Origin: Fistulifera solaris
Lineage: Eukaryota; Bacillariophyta; Bacillariophyceae; Naviculales; Stauroneidaceae
NCBI GenBank assembly: GCA_030295235.1
Contig: AP026164.1
Location: forward strand, 1,116,001 to 1,180,000
Length of the DNA stretch: 64,000 bases
Reading direction: 5' to 3'
The translations under genes and the position numbers were made by a program. Positions 46,560 to 58,173 of the stretch are shown piece after piece. Below the pieces are notes generated by a model, which searched no databases, was not told where the DNA came from, and saw only the letters and a list, made by a program, of their open reading frames with translations. Numbering within the stretch: position 1 is the first letter of the stretch; every line of letters begins with the position of its first letter.

Positions 46560-47233
46560 ATCTTTAAATTATAAACTTACAAGATAAGTACTCTCTAGTA
46601 GCAGTTGTTATAACATACGATACTCACTGAGGAATTTAATAATATTTAGACTAGCGCCGACTGATATCCGATTAGCTATGGCTATGGAACTACATTAAAA
46701 CCACCTCGTTACCAGATCGTTGCTGGAGTGCCAAGGTATACGTGTCATGACTTTAGATCGCCATTTGCTAGCGATGCGATTATCATGCTAAGATGAGAGG
46801 GACACACTCACACTTTGTACTTAGCTTAGGTATTAAACTTGTTTTGAACTGAAAGTCAAGCCTTCGACCGCACCGGTTGTAGTTGGTGTCGCTTAAGTTT
46901 AAATCTATAAGCCAAGGACACTCTAACTGTATCTAACCTTCTAGATTTTGTCGTAGCTGGAATTTGTTCTTCGTTTTTGGCAAGTGCGATTGATGACCGC
47001 GACTATCTAGAGCAAAGTAGGAAATGCGAACCCTAAACTCGGTCCGGACTACAAGGTGATGCAAAAGGGCGAAAAGATATTATTTGCAATCGTTCCGATG
47101 ACATGACAATCCACAAAGCGAAGCTTGTATTCGGTTTGGTTTCTCCCTAGTAGAAAGGTCTCTTCTCGTAAAAAAATCCAAGGCGTCTCTTGCATATTCA
47201 TTTACACTCTACATTCTTTGAAGGCGATTAACT
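46560..47233. other. Intergenic, no gene seen
   Basis: About 670 bases lie between two plus-strand genes. I looked for tRNA-like T-loops and found none that fit. The upstream region of the protease gene lies at its right end. Confidence 0.4.
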
Positions 47234-48626
47234 ATGCTCTTGTTCTTGACGTTTCTTCTGCTCGCTTGCAGTGCTCTTCACGAAGTGGATGCACAAAGCG
47301 CATGCTCCGAGGCGGGCATATTGCTTTGCAACTCGACAAACCAGTTGTGTCAAATCGAAGTAACAAGCGGTGGCGAGCAGCTCGAGATCTGCTACGCGTG
47401 CCGTGAAGGCTACATCGACTTTGGTAGGGCAACGGACTCGGCTGGCTGTATCGATCTTTCAAAATTGGATCTTGACTCGTTCATCGAGCGTTTCAAGGTT
47501 CAATTCGGTGCCGAGCAGTCTTCAGTAACCAGCGAGGAGCGTTTACAACTGCTGCTAGCCGTAGCAAGCTATGTATCTCAACACAATGCGCAGCAACCTC
47601 CCCCCACGTTCACTCTAGGATTGAATAAGTACTCAGCTGACAGCGAGGACGAGGCACTACAGATACGAGGATACAAACAAAGCGAGGACTCTGCTGTCCT
47701 TAAAGATCTTCCCTTTTATCAGTTTAGTGATGAGGATGGTACGCTGCCGGACGCGGTTGACTGGGTGGCGCAAGGAGCTGTCACCAGTGTCAAAGATCAA
47801 GGCCGGTGCGGATGTTGCTGGGCGGTTGCTGCAGCGGGTGTTATCGAAGGCGCTGCAGCAATAACTTCCAACTATTCTTATTTACAAAGTGTCAGTTTTC
47901 AGCAAATGATCTCGTGCAGCGATGTGTACAATCAAGGATGTGACGGCGGATTACCTGGCCTAGCGCTGTTGTATTCTATAGCAAATCAGTATGGTGGTAT
48001 GTCAATTCTCAATGATTATGGATTCTCCGATGAGCGAGGAGAAACAACAACGGAGTGCAAAATGACTGAAGATCTACTAAAGGTCGTTATTGAAGAACCT
48101 TCCTTGGTGGTTTCATCAAGCATTGCAGAGTCATTTAATTCGAGAATGGACAAGATGAAGAAAGCAGTCACCAAAGGTCCCGTCAGTGTAGCAATCAAAT
48201 CAAATTGTAAAGAAATGAGCTCCTACAGAAACGGGATTCTAACCTCTGATGGTGATTGCGCATGTAGTCCTGATATCGGTTACTGTCTCGACCACGCTAT
48301 CCTAATGGTAGGCTACAACGATTCGCACAATCCCCCCTTATTGGAAGCTGAAAAATAGTTGGTCGAGGGACTGGGGCGAAGACGGCTATTTTCGCATCGC
48401 GCAAACAAATCCATCAGGGAATTTTTCTTGGGGTTTGTTTGGTGTTCTTTCTGAAGGATCCATGGTGAATCAGGCGTTTAACCGTACGGAAGGGTCGTTC
48501 GATATACCACAAGAAACGGATCTACTCCCAATGTGGGCGGTTATCTTCATAACAGCTTTAGCGGGTCTCATTTGTGCGACGATCTGTTCTTTTGCAGTGA
48601 ATAAAGTTAGAAGTAAGGAACAATAA
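47234..48626 (+). CDS. Papain-family (C1A) cysteine protease with C-terminal membrane anchor
   Basis: The signal peptide (MLLFLTFLLLACSALHEVDA) is followed by a Cys-rich EGF-like stretch (CYACREGYIDFG). Next come a propeptide region (FTLGLNKYSADSEDE) and the mature enzyme starting near PDAVDWVAQG. The catalytic Cys box is QGRCGCCWAV (usual QGxCGSCWAF), His is in CLDHAILMVGY, and Asn is in KNSWSRDWGEDGY. A hydrophobic anchor (about 24 residues, MWAVIFITALAGLICATICS) and a short basic tail end the protein, so it is probably tethered in lysosome-like or secretory membranes. One base too many in C6 48332-48337 shifts the frame before YWKLKNSW; the repaired protein is about 464 aa. Confidence 0.9.
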
Positions 48627-48628
48627 CA

Positions 48629-49790
48629 TCACCAAAATTTCCACCATGACCTTCTGGCTTTCATTGTGCTGCCAGAATCTTCTGTTTGAGAAGAAGGGCT
48701 GAGTACCTCATCCTCCTGCACCTTCTCAACATCCATTTCCCCGCTAATTGGTGTTGTCGCGTGCTTCTGAGGATCCACTTCATCATTTCTTGACTCGATT
48801 GCTGAAGACGTCCCGTCTCGAAGCAGAGAAGAGACGGTGCTTTTAATCGCCTGGACCCACTCCGAAACCTGTAAAGCATCGAGTACACTTCTATCAGTTT
48901 GTAGCGCTTCAGACTCCTTTCGTTCTTCTTTCCATTTCGATCTGACATCAGCCATAGCTCTACTTCGGATACCACTTTGTTTAGAATCTGCACCGTCCTG
49001 TATTGCCGTGTCGATCCCAAGCCGGCGTTCTAATTGTTGAATGCGACGAAGCAGAGTCTCGATAGAAACTTCATCTGAATCTTGTTTTCTTGCAGTCGTG
49101 ATTAGCGGTGGAGTTATGTCAGCTGCAATGTTCTCTTGTTCATTACTAGTTTCCGCTTTATCTTCAGGAGATGTTTTTCCTAAAACCAGGTTACAAACGA
49201 CGGTCAAGGGTGACCAAGATGAATCATCCTTCGCTCGACGTTCCTCATTATTAACATTCTCATTCGATACCAACTGCTTCTCCTGTCGTTCTCTTTGTTG
49301 CTTCCGGTACTTTTCTACAAGAGGTTTTCCTCGCAATTCACAGAATGCGGCAATCAACACCGCGGGAAGTAACGCAAAGGTGATGTTCCAAGCCCACCAT
49401 CGCGCATCCATCACGACATCTAACCGATTGGGCCGTTTGTGTTGCAATGATAAATAATCTGGATTCCAGTTTTGATATATTTTGTTTCGAAAAAAAGACA
49501 AGCGACTTTGTGCTAATTCGAGCAACTGATTTGCTTTTTTTCCGTGACAACGCGTCCGACGGCAGCTGATTTCTTTCCATCAGCACACGCATGCGGTCTC
49601 TTGTTGTTTTGTTCGAATCGGAATGCTTCGTTAACCTCGACTTCTTCCGACTTTTCGCTTTCATAGTCGATGAAGTAGAAAATGTGGGCGTATTGGCGAC
49701 AAGTATGCCAGTCAATCGAGGAATGCCAGCTCGACTCTCTCGAAGGAGTGAGACAATGCTTCGCTTTGTGAGTGAACTTAATCGCTGCAT
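48629..49790 (-). CDS. Mitochondrial-type single-pass membrane protein, unknown function
   Basis: The N-terminus is basic and rich in Ser, Arg and Leu (MQRLSSLTKRSIVSLLRESR), a likely mitochondrial presequence. One membrane segment (WWAWNITFALLPAVLIAAFC) is followed by a long charged, coiled-coil-like stretch (EKYRKQQRERQEKQ) and an acidic tail ending RRSWWKFW. The frame switches at T7 49535-49541 (plus strand; one base too many), joining SRKK to ANQLLELAQSRL. Length is about 387 aa. It lies tail to tail, 2 bases from the protease stop. I do not recognise the family. Confidence 0.65.
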
Positions 49791-50604
49791 ATTTCTGCCG
49801 CGGAAATGCAATAGGCTCGTCGGCCAATCATTTATGCATCATATACTTGGACTTGATTATTCAAGTGATTATACAACAGCAGCGTAACGGTGGTGAACAC
49901 ACCATCATCGCATCATCGTATCACTTTGCATCGATGCTTATCGTGACTAAAATATCCAGTCGTGATAAAATGTCGCCTTAACCCTTTGGGTCCAAACGCA
50001 TATCAACGACCCGCAAACAATTTCGACATAGAGAGCAGAAGCGTGCAATGGAAATGATGCTGGTGGTAAATACATTGCAACACTCACAATTCTTGCTAAC
50101 CACGTTATGGGCGATCAAACTTTGTTACTCAGTAAGATAGGGCATCATGACTGAAATGCAGTCGTGGCGAAAAACTGACGACACTAAGGACTCATAGTAA
50201 ATTCAGACGACAAAGATCCGAGGATCGAGGCGTGCTTTGCACAGTGCAAATTATGGTGCTGATGGTAAGTGCGTTGCGATGGAGCGACAAATGCTGCATA
50301 CCAAGCCAGCAGAGCTGATTCATATCTGTTTTTGCTCTTCGAGACTCAATAAACAATGTCGATTTTTGCCCGGATCGTTTGCATTTACATTCAAAAATCG
50401 ACTATAGTCCAGAGTGATGTCCGTATTTCTCTGACTGGATTTCCAGTCATTCATGAGTGTTAACATCAACAAACGTGATGACGGCGATCGCATTGTTGTA
50501 TTTCCATAACGTAGTAGACACAATATTCCCTCGTACGCCACAACTTCTGCGTAATAAACGCATAGTTACGTTGATTCTTTCTCGAAAATAGCGTACGGTC
50601 ACCC
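49791..50604. repeat. Intergenic with the second copy of a 23-bp repeat
   Basis: The 23-bp unit with GACTGAAATGCAGTC lies at 50145-50167. Otherwise it is AT-rich, without a convincing gene. Confidence 0.5.
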
Positions 50605-52485
50605 ATGAGGCGCGCTAGAAGAGAAAGTACGATCGACCTTCCCTCGTTCGCCAAACTTGTGAAACCCCGACGGCGCAATCGATTGCAGGTCCCTCTGTCC
50701 CTTCCAGAACACGAGCAATACTTGAGGACCCGTTCCTTTCATTTTTTTAATCGACAACTTGATCTCGTGTGGCAGGAAACGTTGGAAGAAGCATCCGAAC
50801 CATTTCATGAAGCTCTTGATCGTATACTTCAAAAGAGACTGCACCGGCGGAGACGACGACAAGACAATCTACAGGCGAATCGGATACTTTCAATTGCGGA
50901 TCGGAGAAAAAGATCAACATCAATTCGTTCATGTTCGAGCCTTCGAATCATACTCTCTCCAGGCAGCTTTTGCCCGTTCTGGCAATCCATGGTCCTCCTT
51001 ACCTTCTCGATCGTAAAGACTGGATGCATCATTTGGTGCAAGCCAACAAAACCAGACGCCCGACTTGTTGTACGGTTTGGCTTCGATCGAGCTTTGCTGT
51101 AAACACCTCCTTGCAAGAAGAACTACGGAGTCAATGCTTCGATCAAGAACCAGATTTGCCTGCGTCGTTACAGAATGTGGATCGAAAACCAATCACAGAG
51201 ACATTGGTAGAGTGGGCGCGAGAAACTTGCCGTTTCCATGAAATTGTCGTCTTTTTAGACATGGATCTAAACTTCTCAGATGCCGAATTGCAAGACTTCA
51301 TCCTTTGGATGACCGAACGACGGTCGATTGAAGGTTTACCGTTGAACCTCGTTCTTCTTGTTCCTCATGGCATTGGACGCTGCCTCGATATCCAATCGAC
51401 GTCCCAAGGCAATGGTATTCGAATGAATCATATTCGTCTACCATCTTCAGAGGACATGATGGAAAAATTTTGTGCGAAACTTTACCTCCGCCACGATTTT
51501 CCCATTCTGTTTCCTGCAGAGACGGTACAGAGTCTGGAGGAATCATTTCAGCATAACAACAAGTCACCGATTGATATTATGCAAAAATTGAAGAGTATAC
51601 TCGCGCATATATTCTGCCAGCGTTGGTCTTTTTCTTCTAGGCAGCGCTCCGGATGAAAGAGCCCGAGTTCGCTGGTTTCTGAATAGTACTGCAGGCAGAG
51701 CGCTGGCGCCTGCTGAAATATCGAGTGATAGAGTATTGCTTCATCAGTGGCTGAACGATCTCATCATACACCGACGAGTGGGTTGCATTGCTATGCGGTT
51801 GAATGCGGTTTTAAGGCAGAACGAGAATAAGCAGGCGACGCCGCTGCTGTTTATACCAGGACGAAAATATAGTGACGAACCAGCAACAGCCTTTTCCGAG
51901 GAAGAAAAGCGACGAGCATTTCACTTCCTCGTCGAACAACGAAATCGTTTAAGGTCTCCCTCGACCGATAGTCCCACTAAGGATACTGCTTCGTTGCAAG
52001 AAGTCGATGCATTGAACGAGCTCATCATTCTATGCGCAGCCTCCATCTCTCAAACAGACATGTTACGAAGTTTAGCCGAGGTCCAGCGTGCATGGAGTGA
52101 TCATGTATCTGCGTTTGTTTCGTTTGAACAGTTGTCGACATCGACACGTACACAGCCTCGACGCCAGTCTCTTCGTGGATTTATGCAGAGTTTGAACACC
52201 ATAAGCGACTCCAACCTGGTGACTATCGCTGCACAAATGTTCGAGTTATTTGATAATCGTGTCTCAATGTCGCGAAACGACTGGTTCGTGCTGTTTCGTA
52301 ATGCTGTCGCAATTGATGCTTCTCAACAAAAGGCACTTGAATGGTTCGCCTACGGATTCTTTCAACTGAAGTTATGCGGTTTGCTAAAATCACGCAATCT
52401 GAATCAGAAATCTGAGGTTCGCTACGAAAAAGCTATGGTCATATGGTGCTATCTAGGAAAGTCAATGTTCAACAATAGAAAATAA
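50605..52485 (+). CDS. ORC3: Origin recognition complex subunit 3-like protein
   Basis: This resembles ORC3, part of the ORC2-3 pair that binds replication origins in the nucleus. Supporting parts are the N-terminal LVWQETLEEASEPFHEAL, the pseudo-ATPase strand HEIVVFLDMDLNFSDAELQD with PLNLVLLVPHGIG, and the C-terminal winged-helix segment ALEWFAYGFFQLKLCGLL. Two breaks occur: AAAA 50831-50834 (one missing) and TTTTT 51629-51633 (one too many). Repair gives about 627 aa, shorter than animal ORC3. The start is the ATG at 50605. The family call rests on pattern, not alignment. Confidence 0.62.
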
Positions 52486-52616
52486 TAAAACTACGGACAC
52501 TTTCTCATGCCGAGCAATAAACGAAAGTAATGTTTTACTTCTTACGATAGACTTTCCAAAAGTCAATGGCAAGGAACTCAAACGGTACCTTCTTCGTTAT
52601 AAAACTAATTACAATG

Positions 52617-54377
52617 TCAATCCCCCGCGGGAACTTGCGCCACCGATAGCGGAACCATTGCCTGCTCAGCTATAAAGGATGATTTAAAGCCTCAAGCGGC
52701 GTTATTCTTTCGCTCGGCTCGTAGGCTAGCATTTTGTGAACAAGATCAACAAAAAGCGCATAGTTTTGTGGCGAATTCAAAGTTTCGACAGGAGGAAATT
52801 TCTTCTTTTGGCGGGGGCCCGACTGCACAACTTCACTGAGGGAGGCAACTGGATCTAAACTTGGCACGATCAAGGCTTTTGGCGGATCATCTTCTTTTTG
52901 TTGCGATGAAGCCGACGTCGACTCCTTCGTTGTTGACCGCTTCGTTTGCCTCAGCTTCCAAATAGATTTTCCGGAAGGTGAGTTCTCCAAATCGAAAAAT
53001 TGCTGTCTGTTTTGGTCGTTCGCTCGATTGAGCATAGCTGAAGGAACCATTCCAAGAGTCTTCACAATCTTTTGCATCTGGTCGAATTGATCGGAGCCAG
53101 AAAACAAAGGCTCACCGGTGTGCATCTCAACAAGAATACACCCCAAACTCCACATATCAATAGCAACACTATAAGGCAAGCCGAGCATCACTTCGGGTGA
53201 TCGATAGAAGCGGCTTTGGATGTACGAGTACATCCGTTTGTTGGACCTGCAAGAGGAGCCAAAGTCAATCACCTTCACGCCACTTTTCTTTGGATGACGC
53301 AGAAGAATGTTTTCAGGCTTTAGGTCGCAGTGAATTACGTCGACGTCTTTTCTCGCCAAGAAAGACAAGGCTTTAAGCACTTGCTTGGCAAATTTCCGAA
53401 TCAAATTTAGCGAAACACCTCCAAATTGGGTGTTTTTGAGTAATTCATACAAGTTCAACGATAACATTTCAAACACAAGACACTGGTGGTTACGGTACAT
53501 AAAATGGGTCAACAAGCGCACTGAAAAGAAGAGCAAGAACGTAAGCAAGATGGTTGGCGTGGTAGCAGTTTTCTGTCATATTACGTACCAATATTGTGTT
53601 CATCGTCGCTATCTTTTCCGAAAGATGGGTGAGAAGCTCTATCTCTGTTTTGGCCTGCATAAGAAACGGCTTTTTGGATTTGATGATCTTGATTGCGACC
53701 TCCTGTTTCGTCTCAATGTCCTCCGCGCGGACGACTTGACCAAAAGAGCCCTTCCCTATCCTTTCTTTGATTTTGTATCTCCCATGAAACATCTCCCCTG
53801 GGGTTACAATGTAGTCGTAATGTTCATCATCCCAACCATTGTTATAAGTTCCTTGAGACTTTCCTTTCTCTTTCGAACGGGCAGCTCGCCGTGCATCACG
53901 CTCTTCATAGTATACAGTGTTTATTCGTTTATAGGTATCAATAAGCGACACGGAAAGTTTTACAAGGGGCCGATCGGAGGGTAATCGTCCAATATTCGGC
54001 TGTATGAATGGATGCGGCGGATAAGCAATTTGCTGCAACGGTGGTCCAGCTGGTGGCGGTTGTTGCTGATAGTACATTGGTGGAGGAGGGTAGGGTTGCT
54101 GTGCATTGAAGTGGGGATAAACTCCCGTTTGATAAATAGATTGCGGTTGACTCTGCTGCGGATAGGGCGGTATATTCATCACGTCTTGAGCCATGACATT
54201 GTTTTGACTTGGTAACGCCTGCTGATACGGATTTTGATGTGGAATGTAAGCTGCTTGTTGATTAAATTCCGCCTGAGGCCATTGCTGTTGACGTGATGTT
54301 CTTGCCTGAGCAGATGGATGTTGATGCTGCTGAGGAACCGCGGGTAATTTTTTGTCCTTATCTTCGGAATGATCCAT
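52617..54377 (-). CDS. DYRK-family dual-specificity protein kinase
   Basis: The Gln/Pro-rich N-terminus (about 130 residues) precedes the DYRK signature YDYIVTPGEMFHGRYKIKER. The kinase motifs are complete: GKGSFGQV, VAIKIIK, the DYRK-type HCDLKPEN, DFGSSC and the autophosphorylated YSY in the activation loop (MYSYIQSRFYRSPE). An insert rich in Ser/Lys precedes the last lobe. An intron at 53521-53588 joins EHNI to VRLLTHFMYRNH. Two bases are missing, at TTTT 53614-53617 and AAA 52674-52676; the second repair extends the end from NHPL to NHPFIAEQ and a stop at 52617. The start at 54377 is the first ATG. Confidence 0.92.
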
Positions 54378-56037
54378 GACGAAGAAATTTTCAACAGGGG
54401 GCACCGATTGCTTCTCTGTTGTGCGATTTCAGGGACTAGAGATTGAAGAAAGAAACTGAATTATCGCTCCTCTCTCGCATTAAATCGTTTGATTCTTGAA
54501 AATATTTCAACCAAGTCGACAATTGTATCCTCGCTTAGACTGTCAGCAGCGAAAAATGATAATCCTCTCAAAACTGCCGATCGTCACAATATCGACGATA
54601 TTCCACGCGTTTTTAGTCCCCACGTCTCGCAGCTTTATCGCAAGATTGCAACCACAGAAAGAATCTAGCAAAGCCTCGGTTATACAAGTTTTCTCCGCGA
54701 AAATGACTCTTTCCTGAGTTAACGTTGGTTTTTGAAAGGATGTATTTCAAGGAAAAAAGGTACGCATTATTGACGAGGAACTGTGATGGCTCGATTGATT
54801 GACACGATACACGCGAAGACGACAAGAACAAAACCTGCGGGGCGCGGGCCCGCAAACATCGCACTCTCGAATAGAGTACAGTCACGAGACGCTCGCCAAT
54901 CCCCACACGCGGAGGGAATTTTATGGGTACATAGCAGGATGGAAATTTTGATCTTAAAGGGGTTCAAAGTCGGCCCACACAAAACTTCCGATTAAACGTC
55001 TACACAATCGCCAAATGACGTTTCGTATTTAAGTATCGAGATTATCAACGACACGGAGAAAACACTGCATAAGTGTAAACTCGAACTGGTTTTAAAGGTA
55101 TGTTTCCAATTAAGGGAAAGAACGCTCTTCAAGAATAGTTAGAGGATAAGATGTCCGTTGAGATTTCCAATCCGCAAATTTCCGCCCACCACCACTACGC
55201 ACGAGGAACACCTAACACGACTGACATGTTTCACAAAAGTTATGCATCGTTCCATCGTTCATTGGAGCCTTTTAAACACATTCATCAAAGCTTTTTTCCT
55301 AGGAGATATAATTTTGTCAAAAAGTGCTGGATTATTTTTTGCGGCGTACATGCAACTAGAAAATTACGTTAGCCGCATTTTTTCTAGTATGCAATCTCTA
55401 TAGCAAAAGCAAATAGTCGCTCTCTTAATAAGGTTGGGCGGACTCTAACCTGCGACTTGATCAGAAGCTCGAAGTTACTGGTGTGTTAAACAGCAAAGGT
55501 AGGTAATCCGAGTCGACATAGAGCTTGTATTTTATTCTGTGTATCTATCGAGTCAAACTTAAGGATTTTAAACGAAACTCGTTATTCGTCAACCAGCTAC
55601 GCGCGCGCACAGAGAATGAGCGGTGTCAAAAACTAAATTCAACGCCGCAGTTCACGACAAAACTGAACATTTTCTCGGAGTTTTTGATATTTGTCGTCAT
55701 TTATCACCGAAACGATTAGCCAATTTACCAGGAGCTGCTTTCTCCGTCGCGCATTCTGAGATCCATTATCTTTCGTGGATGGGACAACATATAGCAACTT
55801 CCCCAATTACTTTTCATGGTAATCAGTCCTACGAGCAAATGAAATGGACATGGGGCAGCATCATGTCAAACAAAAAGACATTCCTCATTCCGCAGCCCAT
55901 TACCAGTACGACGCCTGAAGATCATGAAACGTTTTCGCGTGTTTTATCCCGCGCAGCGTTTTCGACGTTAGCTTTTTACGCAACATAAAACCAATTGCAA
56001 TTGATCGCGATTGTTGCTGTTATTGCCTTGCCTAATT
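54378..56037. other. Gene-poor region, 1.66 kb
   Basis: Several short frames exist on both strands. The longest (55623-55988, 121 codons) has no ATG near its start and no known motif. This may include promoter and leader sequence of the genes on both sides. Confidence 0.4.
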
Positions 56038-57015
56038 ATGAACGATGAAACCATGGAGATCGTGAAAGCCGGAGAATATGACGTGCTTCTCGGTAGAGGA
56101 AAACAGATAAGTGAATGGCCAGGCAATGTTCATTTTCGACAAGTTGTCAACAAGTTTAGAGTCGAATACGTAACAGCAAGCAGAGATTCGAAAGTCAGCA
56201 TTGCGAAAGGAGTCATTGCACTTATCCACAAAGACGGCGGTCGATTTCTTCAAGAAACTGAGCCGGGAAGTGGCGATTACTATAGTATTTCTAAAGCGCG
56301 AGCTGTAGAAAAATGCTGCCAGGCTCTACGAGAAAAGCAGATATTGAATCCACCGAAAGGATACCCCCTTTCAAAGTTAACAAAGAAACAAGAAAATTCA
56401 GGAAAAGGCGGAAATAATCCATCGAAGAAGATAAAAGCCTCCCCGGTCAATGCCGGAGTGAAAAAGTCCAAGAAAACTTCTCCAGTGACTCTAAAATTGC
56501 CCGTTAAGAAACCAAAGCGGAAGTATGCTCGTAAAACTTCTTCTGCGGTTTTATCTGAAGGCAGCAAAAAATCTCCAGATAGCAAGGAAGACATGGACCA
56601 GAGTCGAATAAGTCATGTACGATCATTTTTACCCGAGAAAGCTGACGCCACAGTAAAAGTCTCAGAAAACAACCAAAACACGAAGAAAGACCCGTGTATT
56701 CCACTACACAAGGAGATTTTGTCACTGATGGAATCACCAATGGATCGCTTGAAAAAACTCACTGCAAAGGAAATGTTGAATCGACTAGATATCTTTATTC
56801 AAGAGTTTCGTCACGCCGCCGTGCCACCTGGATGGCCTCGCGACCCCGATCTAGCTGATTGGTGCACGATTCGACGTCAATACCTTCGTTTGGCGAAGAC
56901 AGGGTATGCAGAACTTAATTCCGAAGAAGCCGAACTACTGAACAGGCTGAGCTCGCTGAACTTTGTGTGGGACTATGATGAATGGTTGAAGAGTCAAAGA
57001 GCGCGTACACGATAG
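56038..57015 (+). CDS. DUF6824 protein with C-terminal helicase-associated-like domain
   Basis: The N-terminal domain (DVLLGRGKQISEWPGNVHFR, then SKVSIAKGVIALIHKDGGRF and ARAVEKCCQALREK) is the DUF6824 pattern expanded in diatoms. A long Lys/Ser-rich nuclear-type linker (about residues 115-210) follows. The C-terminal WPRDPDLADWCTIRRQYLRL and LNRLSSLNFVWD have the spacing of the helicase-associated domain found in stramenopile proteins. Length is about 325 aa. A role in chromatin or transcription is plausible from composition but not shown. The start at 56038 is the first ATG; 56053 is also possible. Confidence 0.78.
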   Translation: MNDETMEIVKAGEYDVLLGRGKQISEWPGNVHFRQVVNKFRVEYVTASRDSKVSIAKGVIALIHKDGGRFLQETEPGSGDYYSISKARAVEKCCQALREKQILNPPKGYPLSKLTKKQENSGKGGNNPSKKIKASPVNAGVKKSKKTSPVTLKLPVKKPKRKYARKTSSAVLSEGSKKSPDSKEDMDQSRISHVRSFLPEKADATVKVSENNQNTKKDPCIPLHKEILSLMESPMDRLKKLTAKEMLNRLDIFIQEFRHAAVPPGWPRDPDLADWCTIRRQYLRLAKTGYAELNSEEAELLNRLSSLNFVWDYDEWLKSQRARTR

Positions 57016-57281
57016 TGTTCTGAGATGCACAAACCAATCATGTAGGACAGGAAGAGACTGTCAGGCTGGACACTTTTACGAAATAAATATTAAGTTCATT
57101 TATTTATATAAATATTGCTTTTAAAGAGACCTTCGGATATCTTTGATTGCTTTGTGATTCAACGCTGAAATTCTTTTTTCCAGCATTACCGATGCGGCGA
57201 TAATGCCCACATACTCAACTTTAACAACCCAAAGCCACTATCTATTGGTGTACTATCGACTTTTACAGGTTGCCTTTCTTT

Positions 57282-57908
57282 TCAAGTAGGGCCCCTTGCC
57301 ATAAGAGATATTCCGGCCTCCTCGTCGGCGTCATCGACAGCACTAACAATATCACAATTCGGCGGAAATCTTCCGTCTCGTATCAAAGATGCCACTAACG
57401 TTTCCGATCCTACTGCTGTCGTGACTGCTATAGCACTACCCAGAACAACTCGGCCTCCCCAGAACAGTTGCGTCGGCTGCACAAAATCACCCCTGCGTTT
57501 CGCGCTGCGAGGTTTCTCTTCACCTGTAACCGACCGATGATCCACTAACAGTTCCGATGTTCCTTCTTCTAGAGTCAGCACAACGCAATCTGCAGGAATT
57601 ACATCCCCTTCTTCCAAACGAATGATATCACCAATCACCAAGGATGCAGCATCGTATCGAACCCATTTTCCGTTCCTTTTGAGTTCAGCGTCGTCCGGTT
57701 TGATGCGCACGAAGGCTTGCATACTCGGAACGTGGTTGATACACGGTAATAAACAGCACACCCATGACGGGCAATTGATAGGCGGATCAACCGTGTTGAA
57801 ATAGCCCTGTTTCTCACGCCGGGCTGCGGCTTCGTCCGTCGTAAGCCCTTTTTCAACATCCGCCTTTACATTGGCGACAAGATCTTGCTGAGCCTGTGAA
57901 AGCTGCAT
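57282..57908 (-). CDS. Stand-alone P-type ATPase N-terminal/actuator-domain protein
   Basis: This 208 aa protein resembles only the first part of P-type cation pumps. The N-terminal GLTTDEAAARREKQGYFNTV matches the cation-ATPase N domain. KWVRYDAASLVIGDIIRLEE, then GDVIPADCVVL and VTGEEKP, form the actuator domain with its TGE loop. There is no DKTG phosphorylation site, no nucleotide domain and no multi-pass membrane region before the stop. The frame ends at 57282 (ARGPT); an added base in GGGG nearby would give a slightly different short end but no more pump. Downstream sequence does not continue the pump in any frame I checked. It may be a regulatory relic. The ATG at 57908 is clear. Confidence 0.72.
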   Translation of the reverse strand: MQLSQAQQDLVANVKADVEKGLTTDEAAARREKQGYFNTVDPPINCPSWVCCLLPCINHVPSMQAFVRIKPDDAELKRNGKWVRYDAASLVIGDIIRLEEGDVIPADCVVLTLEEGTSELLVDHRSVTGEEKPRSAKRRGDFVQPTQLFWGGRVVLGSAIAVTTAVGSETLVASLIRDGRFPPNCDIVSAVDDADEEAGISLMARGPT

Positions 57909-58173
57909 TGCTGTTGTTAATCAGAGGAAAGATAGATGCCATGAACAAGGGAAGTAAGGCTATCTTACTGCGATACGCAGCACACGCTTTTCTTTTCTAA
58001 TACATCCTCTAGTAGAAACCAGCAATAGACTCATGACTGAAATACACAAGGGAGACACGGGGAACGCACCCCTCTTGGTACATTTCTCTACGGGGGCCTA
58101 CGCGAAAGTACACAATTTCCCGCACCGTCCAGTCGTTGTTCGTTGTAGTGTTGATACTACACTATAGTCTATA

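Noticed and set aside
55623-55988. 121-codon plus-strand frame
   Set aside because: No ATG near its start and no motif I recognise; could be an unrecognised exon but cannot be supported.
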